Below, one piece after another: positions 60,021 through 64,000 of a DNA stretch of 64,000 nt. The position numbers and the translations under genes are program-made. The stretch's first letter is position 1; each line of letters opens with the position of its first letter. A model generated the notes under the pieces. It saw only the letters and a program-made list of their open reading frames with translations, searched no databases and was not told the DNA's origin. The DNA is taken from positions 100,314 to 164,313 of the forward strand of contig VGIX01000002.1 of assembly GCA_016867725.1 (NCBI GenBank), written 5' to 3'. Origin of the DNA: Candidatus Effluviviaceae Genus I sp. Lineage in GTDB: Bacteria > Joyebacterota > Joyebacteria > Joyebacterales > Joyebacteraceae.

Positions 60021-60784
60021 CCACGGAGTTCGAGGCGCGCAGGCAGATCGTCGAGGTCGGCCGCAGGCTGTGGCTGAAGGGCTACGTCGCGGCCAACGAC
60101 GGCAACCTGAGCGTGCGCCTGCGCGACGGCCGCATCGTGATCACCCCGACCGGCGTGTCGAAGGGGTTCCTCGAACCGGACGCGCTCATCGTCGTGGACG
60201 CCGAGGGAAGGAAGCTCCGCGGCCGTCTGGAGCCGACGTCGGAGATCCGGATGCACCTGTTCGCCTACGACCGACGCCCCGATGTGAGCGCCGTGGTCCA
60301 CGCTCACCCCCCCAAGGCCACGGGCTTCTCGGCCGCCGGCGTGCCGCTGGCGCAGTGCATCCTGCCGGAGGTCGTGCTGTCGCTGGGAGACGTGCCCACG
60401 GCGCCCTACGCGACGCCCTCCACTGAGGAGGTCGCCCGTTCGATCGAGCTCTTCATCGGCGGCTACAACGCGATGATCCTCAGGCGCCACGGCGTGCTCA
60501 CGCTCGGAGCCGGCATCTTCGAGGCGTACTGGCGGATGGAGACCGTGGAGCACGTGGCGGACATCACGCTCGTCGCGAAGCTGATGGGCGGGGCGCCGCC
60601 GCTCTCGAACGAGGAGGTCCGGAAGCTCCTCAAGCTGCGCGAGAAGCTCGGCACGACGACGTCCGCGCCGTGCGCCTCGTGCGGCGGCTGCGGGACGACC
60701 GCCGCCGCGCCCGCGAAGAGCACCGACGGTGGGATCGTGGATGAGGTCGTGCGGCGCGTGACGGAGTCGCTCGGACGACCATAA
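60017..60784 (+). CDS. Class II aldolase (L-fuculose/L-rhamnulose-1-phosphate type) with encapsulation-peptide tail
   Basis: A 255-residue zinc aldolase. Seen: YVAANDGNLSVRL, PTGVSKGF, the zinc ligands in EPTSEIRMHLF (Glu76), VVHAHPPKA (His95, His97) and RRHGVLT (His158), matching FucA. After the domain (about residue 213) comes a Cys-rich linker CASCGGCG (Cys219, 222, 225), a Ala/Pro stretch, and an amphipathic helix GGIVDEVVRRVTESLG (about 238-253), as expected for a C-terminal encapsulation peptide. It should cleave fuculose-1-phosphate or rhamnulose-1-phosphate to lactaldehyde and DHAP. Confidence 0.9.
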   Translation: MTTEFEARRQIVEVGRRLWLKGYVAANDGNLSVRLRDGRIVITPTGVSKGFLEPDALIVVDAEGRKLRGRLEPTSEIRMHLFAYDRRPDVSAVVHAHPPKATGFSAAGVPLAQCILPEVVLSLGDVPTAPYATPSTEEVARSIELFIGGYNAMILRRHGVLTLGAGIFEAYWRMETVEHVADITLVAKLMGGAPPLSNEEVRKLLKLREKLGTTTSAPCASCGGCGTTAAAPAKSTDGGIVDEVVRRVTESLGRP

Positions 60785-60787
60785 GGC

Positions 60788-60810
60788 CTCCGGGCCGGGC
60801 CGACCCGGAG
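60788..60810 (+). terminator. Weak hairpin after the aldolase gene
   Basis: CTCCGGG (60788-60794) pairs with CCCGGAG (60804-60810), 9-nt loop; alternative pairing of GCCTCCG with CGGAGGC also fits. There is no T-run. It may end the microcompartment operon before sppA, but could be only GC-rich spacer. Confidence 0.35.
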
Positions 60811-60832
60811 CGGAGGCGGGGAGCGTGAACGC

Positions 60833-61726
60833 ATGGTGCGAAGAGGCTGCATCTGGGGCTGGCTGATCGGCGCCGTGACGCTGATCGTGATCTTCCTCGT
60901 GACGATCGTGACGATCGAGGCGGTCCTCGGCCAGCGGCTGTCGTTTCCCGCGTACGGCGAGCGCGTGGGGCTCGTGCGCATCGAGGGGATCCTCGCCGAT
61001 TCGCGCGACATCGTCAGCGACCTCAGGACCATGGGGGAGGATGCCGGGATCCGGGCGGTGGTGCTCCGAGTGGACAGCCCCGGCGGGGGCGTGGCGGCCT
61101 CGCAGGAGATCTACGACGAGGTCGTGAGGCTCCGGGACGGCGGCACGCCGGTCGTGGTCTCGATGGGCTCCGTCGCCGCCTCGGGCGGCTACTACGTCGC
61201 CTGCGCCGCCGACAGCATCATCGCGAACGCCGGCACCATTACGGGCAGCATCGGCGTCATCATGGAGTTCGCGCACTTCGAGGAGCTCTTCGGCAAGATC
61301 GGGATCGGGTTCGACACCGTCAAGAGCGGCGAGTTCAAGGACATAGGCTCCCTCTCGCGCCAGCTGACGGAGAGGGAGCGGGAGCTCCTGCAACTGACCA
61401 TCGACGACATCCATGCGCAGTTCGTCGATGCGGTCGCGCTGGAGCGTGGCATGACGGCGGACGACGTGCTCAGGATCGCCGACGGCCGCATCCTCTCGGG
61501 CCGCCAGGCGCTCGAGGCCGGGCTCGTCGACCGTCTCGGCAGCCTCCGCGACGCCATCGCCGTCGCCGGGCGGCTGGGCGGCATCAAGGGCAGGCCGAAG
61601 GTCCAGGAGCCCGCCAGGCCGATGCGCCTCGCGCTTCGCGATCTTCTCTCCGGCAGCCTGTCGCGGGCGCTCCAGCCGTCGGCGTCGAGCTACGGCGCCC
61701 AGTACCTCTACAAGCCGGCCAAGTGA
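60833..61726 (+). CDS. sppA: Signal peptide peptidase SppA, short form
   Basis: A 297-residue membrane serine protease with a Ser/Lys dyad. One N-terminal span (about 10-30). Seen: LVRIEGILADSRDI, LRVDSPGGGVAASQEIY, MGSVAASGGYYVACAAD with Ser117, GTITGSIGVIMEF, and DTVKSGEFKDIGS with Lys169. SppA clears cleaved signal peptides from the inner membrane. It is of the short B. subtilis-like type, half the length of E. coli SppA. A 48-nt gap separates it from the microcompartment operon. Confidence 0.9.
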   Translation: MVRRGCIWGWLIGAVTLIVIFLVTIVTIEAVLGQRLSFPAYGERVGLVRIEGILADSRDIVSDLRTMGEDAGIRAVVLRVDSPGGGVAASQEIYDEVVRLRDGGTPVVVSMGSVAASGGYYVACAADSIIANAGTITGSIGVIMEFAHFEELFGKIGIGFDTVKSGEFKDIGSLSRQLTERERELLQLTIDDIHAQFVDAVALERGMTADDVLRIADGRILSGRQALEAGLVDRLGSLRDAIAVAGRLGGIKGRPKVQEPARPMRLALRDLLSGSLSRALQPSASSYGAQYLYKPAK

Positions 61727-61741
61727 CAACAGGGAAAGGGT

Positions 61742-61770
61742 TTGACACGACCCGGGGCCGCTGATAGGAT
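61742..61770 (+). promoter_or_regulatory. Predicted promoter of the HU-type gene
   Basis: TTGACA (61742-61747) and TAGGAT (61765-61770) are exactly 17 nt apart, right after sppA. The leader to the ATG at 61909 is about 130 nt with no clear gene in it. Confidence 0.65.
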
Positions 61771-61908
61771 GTGCGTGCTCGCTCAAGCGAGGCGCCTGCG
61801 TCCCGGCAGCTGCACGTCCCGCCCGGACCTGGGCGCCGCGTCGCGCGGCAACGACCGAAGGTCGTGACCGCGCGACGTTGCTGTCGCTGCCGGCGGAGGT
61901 GGAAGACG

Positions 61909-62244
61909 ATGACAAAAGCCGACCTGGTGGACCGTGTCGCCGCCCAGACCGGACTGACGAAGCGAGATGTCGCGGAGGTCGTCGAGAAGCTCCTCGAGGC
62001 CATCAAGAACTGCCTCGCGGAACACGAGCACATCGAGATCCGCGAGTTCGGGACGTTCAAGGTCAGGAAGAGGAAGGCGAGCATGAAGTACAACCCGCGC
62101 GACCGCTCGCAGAAGGTGGTGGTCCCGGAGAAGGCGGTGCCCGTCTTCAAGCCGAGCAGGTTCCTGAAGGACCAGGTCGGCCGGGCCGGCGTTCCGACAC
62201 CCTCGTCGGACTCCGGCGGTCCGCGACCGGATCAGCACGCCTAG
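61909..62244 (+). CDS. HU/IHF-family DNA-binding protein
   Basis: A 111-residue nucleoid protein: MTKADLVDRVAAQTGLTKRD, VEKLLEAIKNCLAEHEHIEIREFGTFKV, and the DNA-arm segment RKASMKYNPRDRSQKVVVPEKAVPVFKPS. The arm is HU/IHF-like; I cannot say which. A 20-residue Pro/Ser/Gly tail follows. GGAGG at 61895-61899 precedes the ATG by 9 nt. It sits before a 31-residue ribosomal protein gene. Confidence 0.93.
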   Translation: MTKADLVDRVAAQTGLTKRDVAEVVEKLLEAIKNCLAEHEHIEIREFGTFKVRKRKASMKYNPRDRSQKVVVPEKAVPVFKPSRFLKDQVGRAGVPTPSSDSGGPRPDQHA

Positions 62245-62253
62245 GGAGGACGC

Positions 62254-62349
62254 ATGCCCAATCTGAAGAAGAAGCGCCGCAAGAAGATGGCGAAGCACAA
62301 GCTCAAGAAGCGCCGCCGCAAGGACCGGCACAAGAAGAAGGTCCGCTAG
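62254..62349 (+). CDS. 31-residue Lys/Arg-rich ribosomal protein, bS22/AURKAIP1-like
   Basis: A very short basic protein, too small for most gene callers: MPNLKKKRRKKMAKHKLKKR with a second half RRKDRHKKKVR. The KKRRKKMAKHKLKK pattern matches the AURKAIP1/COX24 domain found in bS22 and mitochondrial mS38. The ATG at 62254 follows GGGAGGA by 5 nt, and it starts 9 nt after the HU stop. It is probably bound in the 30S subunit. Confidence 0.75.
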   Translation: MPNLKKKRRKKMAKHKLKKRRRKDRHKKKVR

Positions 62350-62364
62350 CGCGGGGGAGCGTCC

Positions 62365-62940
62365 ATGCGGAAGCCCGCTCTCGACGCGCGCGCGGCCCTC
62401 GGGCTCATCCATCACGGGCCCGTCGTGCTCGTGACGGCCCGGGACGGACGGCGTACGGACATCATCACGGTCGCGTGGGTCGCGCCCGTGAGCGGTGAGC
62501 CGCCCATGGTCGCGGTGGCGATCTCCCCGAGGCGCTTCTCCCACGGGCTCATCAGGCGCTCGGGCGAGTTCGTGGTCAATGTTCCGTCGTCCGGGCTGCT
62601 CGCGGCGGTCTGGCTCTGCGGCAGTCTCTCGGGCCGCGACACCGACAAGTTCGAGGCGGCCCGGCTCACCGCGGCGCGCGCGCAGTCGGTCGGGGCGCCG
62701 CTCATCGCGGAGTGCTTCGGGCACCTCGAGTGCCGCGTCGAGAAGCGCGTCACGGCCGGAGACCACACCGTGTTCGTGGGCCGCGTCGTCGCCGCAAGCG
62801 CCGACCGCGCGGCGTTCGGGAAGCACCTGAGGCTCGCCGCGGGGTCGCACACGCTCCACCACATCGGGGGGCGCCGCTTTCTGACATCGGCCGGGACGGT
62901 GCTCGAGGCGGGCAAGCGGGCGCCGCGGCGCCGGCGGTAG
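62365..62940 (+). CDS. Flavin reductase-like protein
   Basis: A 191-residue FMN-binding split-barrel protein: VLVTARDGRRTDIITVAWV, PPMVAVAISPRRFSHGLIRRSGEFVVNVPS, the SGRDTDKFEAARL loop, and APLIAECFGHLECRVEK. These match the flavin reductase/flavoredoxin family that reduces or carries FMN. Substrate and partner are unknown; the last 15 residues are Arg/Pro-rich. It has no strong link to its neighbours. Confidence 0.82.
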   Translation: MRKPALDARAALGLIHHGPVVLVTARDGRRTDIITVAWVAPVSGEPPMVAVAISPRRFSHGLIRRSGEFVVNVPSSGLLAAVWLCGSLSGRDTDKFEAARLTAARAQSVGAPLIAECFGHLECRVEKRVTAGDHTVFVGRVVAASADRAAFGKHLRLAAGSHTLHHIGGRRFLTSAGTVLEAGKRAPRRRR

Positions 62941-62957
62941 AACGGGTCGGAGGCATC

Positions 62958-63365
62958 ATGGCGGAGAAGGACCGGGCAGCATGGGCAGGGCGCGAACGCA
63001 GGCAGTCCACTCGCGTTGAGGCGCGCGTGGCCCTTCAGCTCTCCGAGGCCGGAGAGAGCCAGCCGGCCGGCACGATGACGACCGAGAGCATCAACGTCGG
63101 CGCGGAGGGAGTGTACTGCTTCGTCCCGCAGTTCGTCGCGCCCCTGACGAAGCTCTCCGTCACGATGGAGCTTCCGCTCAAGGGGAAGCGCGGCCAGGTC
63201 AGGAACGAGGTCATGAAGGCTGAGGGCGTCGTCGTGCGCTGCCAGCCGGCCGGGGACGAGCGAGGCGGGTATCGGATCGCGTGCTTCTTCTCGGAGATCG
63301 AGCCCGAGTCGCGCGCCGTCCTCGAGGAGTATCTCCGGCAGCGGGCGGCGGGCTCGACGCGCTAG
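62958..63365 (+). CDS. PilZ-domain protein
   Basis: A 135-residue protein with a PilZ c-di-GMP-binding pattern: RERRQSTRVEARVAL as the RxxxR region and TESINVGAEGVYCFV as the D/NxSxxG loop. Single-domain PilZ proteins act as c-di-GMP-responsive adaptors. Affinity is uncertain because the second motif is imperfect. ATG at 62958 follows GGAGGC. Its 3' end overlaps the convergent outer-membrane gene by 4 nt. Confidence 0.8.
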   Translation: MAEKDRAAWAGRERRQSTRVEARVALQLSEAGESQPAGTMTTESINVGAEGVYCFVPQFVAPLTKLSVTMELPLKGKRGQVRNEVMKAEGVVVRCQPAGDERGGYRIACFFSEIEPESRAVLEEYLRQRAAGSTR

Positions 63366-64000
63366 AACCTGTACGCGGCCTCCAGCAGGAACGCGCTCTC
63401 GCTCACGTCCTCGACGTAGCCGTAGCCCGCGCCCGACCGCTTGAAGCCGCCCTTCATCCATGCGATGTCGACCGCGAAGATCGTGTCGATGAGCACGCCC
63501 GCGCCCAGGGTGAAGTAGGACCTATCGCTGTCGATCTCGAGCCCGCGGTAGGCTATCGGCCGCGTCATGTAGCCCGCCCGCAGACGGAGCGGCCAGGTCG
63601 GCACGGTCACCTCCGCCCCGAGCCGAACGTCGGTGGTCGCCTCGTACGCCCTGACGCGCTCGGTCTCGTCCCCGACGTACAGGAACCCCTCGTAGGTCAT
63701 CTCCGACCAGTCCGTGTACACGACGTCCGCCGCGAGCGCCACGAGGTCGTGGGGGCTGTAGGCCGCGCCGACGGCGAACGTGAAGGGAAGGGTGAGTTCG
63801 TCGGAGAAGTACGTGGTCGATGCGGAGTCGGCCGGCGCGCCCGCGTCGAAGCGGTAGTGCTTCCGCGTGCGCTCCATGCCCTCGAACGTCAGCGTCACGG
63901 GGGACTCGATGACGACGCCGGCCGAGAGCCCCTCGGCGAGGTAGAACAGACCGCCCACCTTGGCGCGGAACCCCGACACGTCGGTCTCCGTCGCGGTCTC
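63362..64000 (-). CDS. Outer-membrane protein, FadL/OmpP1-like (partial)
   Basis: The C-terminal 212 residues of a beta-barrel; the frame is open to the window edge, so the start is missing. Repeated amphipathic strands are seen (LPFTFAVGAAYSPHDLVALA, LRLRAGYMTRPIAYRGLEID, FTLGAGVLIDTIFAVDIAWM), ending in AAYRF with a terminal Phe as outer-membrane signals do. The FRAKVGGLFYLAEGLSAG stretch resembles FadL/OmpP1/TodX hydrophobic-compound transporters. The gene converges on the PilZ gene. Confidence 0.75.
   Translation of the reverse strand, partial: ETATETDVSGFRAKVGGLFYLAEGLSAGVVIESPVTLTFEGMERTRKHYRFDAGAPADSASTTYFSDELTLPFTFAVGAAYSPHDLVALAADVVYTDWSEMTYEGFLYVGDETERVRAYEATTDVRLGAEVTVPTWPLRLRAGYMTRPIAYRGLEIDSDRSYFTLGAGVLIDTIFAVDIAWMKGGFKRSGAGYGYVEDVSESAFLLEAAYRF

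Noticed and set aside
54301-60784. Ordinary propanediol (Pdu) or ethanolamine (Eut) locus
   Set aside because: No diol dehydratase, ethanolamine lyase, cobalamin or alcohol dehydrogenase gene is present, while a fuculose-type aldolase and three pentamer genes are.
55570-61915. Two long minus-strand frames across the microcompartment operon and sppA
   Set aside because: They lie opposite clear shell, enzyme and sppA genes, have no domain signature and are rich in Arg, His and Asp, typical of antisense GC-rich frames.

Overview
This is a GC-rich, gene-dense bacterial chromosome segment with almost no spacer DNA. Most adjacent genes overlap by 4 to 26 nt, and GTG or TTG starts are common. The organism looks Gram-negative: there is GmhA and a family 9 (heptosyltransferase-like) glycosyltransferase, a FadL/OmpP1-type outer-membrane protein at the right edge, and two lipoproteins. 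A secreted propeller protein ends in an FlgD-like 'YPNPW' sorting domain, and another secreted protein carries 'FYDDMESG' motifs. Together these suggest an uncultivated FCB-type lineage (Eisenbacteria- or Krumholzibacteria-like). That placement is inference, not proof. I saw no insertion sequence, prophage, CRISPR array or plasmid module.

Layout. 1-11.6 kb is housekeeping: gmhA, udk, a UbiA-family prenyltransferase, ispE, spoVG, tRNA-Gln, prs, rplY, pth, hppA, ychF, rpsF-rpsR-rplI, and a parvulin-type lipoprotein. 11.6-13.3 kb holds a minus-strand secreted protein and a 430-nt divergent control region. 13.3-20.7 kb carries selA, a SPOR protein with a degenerate ATPase-like domain, smc and ftsY. 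20.7-25.7 kb is an FMN-riboswitch riboflavin operon (ribD-ribE-ribBA-ribH) followed by nusB and a phosphoesterase. 25.7-54.0 kb is a long surface-glycan region. It has nine GT2/GT4/GT9 glycosyltransferase genes, a GT87-like membrane protein, two membrane or lipoprotein type I phosphodiesterases, a Wzx-like flippase, a YfhO-like protein, a sugar dehydratase/aminotransferase/acyltransferase trio, and an unusual radical SAM - DUF362 - methyltransferase-like - flippase-like run. 54.0-60.8 kb is a bacterial microcompartment operon. 60.8-64.0 kb has sppA, an HU-type protein, a 31-residue bS22-like protein, a flavin reductase, a PilZ protein and the outer-membrane protein.

The most interesting system is the microcompartment operon. 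One promoter (TTGACA-17-TAGACT) precedes pduL, two BMC-H, one BMC-P, a CoA-acylating aldehyde dehydrogenase, a PduS/RnfC-like flavo-Fe-S protein, a PduT-like BMC-T with the pore cysteine, two more BMC-P, and a class II aldolase with a C-terminal encapsulation-peptide-like helix. The aldolase, three pentamers and two hexamers match the fucose/rhamnose microcompartments of Planctomycetes and Verrucomicrobia. The PduS + PduT pair is typical of propanediol compartments. The inferred chemistry is: L-fuculose- or L-rhamnulose-1-phosphate to DHAP and lactaldehyde, then lactaldehyde to lactyl-CoA and lactyl-phosphate, with internal NADH reoxidised by electron export through the shell.

Second-tier oddities are a GT2-phosphoglycosyltransferase fusion that has lost its catalytic Asp-Glu dyad, a degenerate P-loop/SPOR protein beside smc, a DUF362 gene with a strong Shine-Dalgarno but no ATG/GTG/TTG at its natural start, and a small promoter family (TTGAC-N-17-TAG-like) that recurs five times, once inside ispE.
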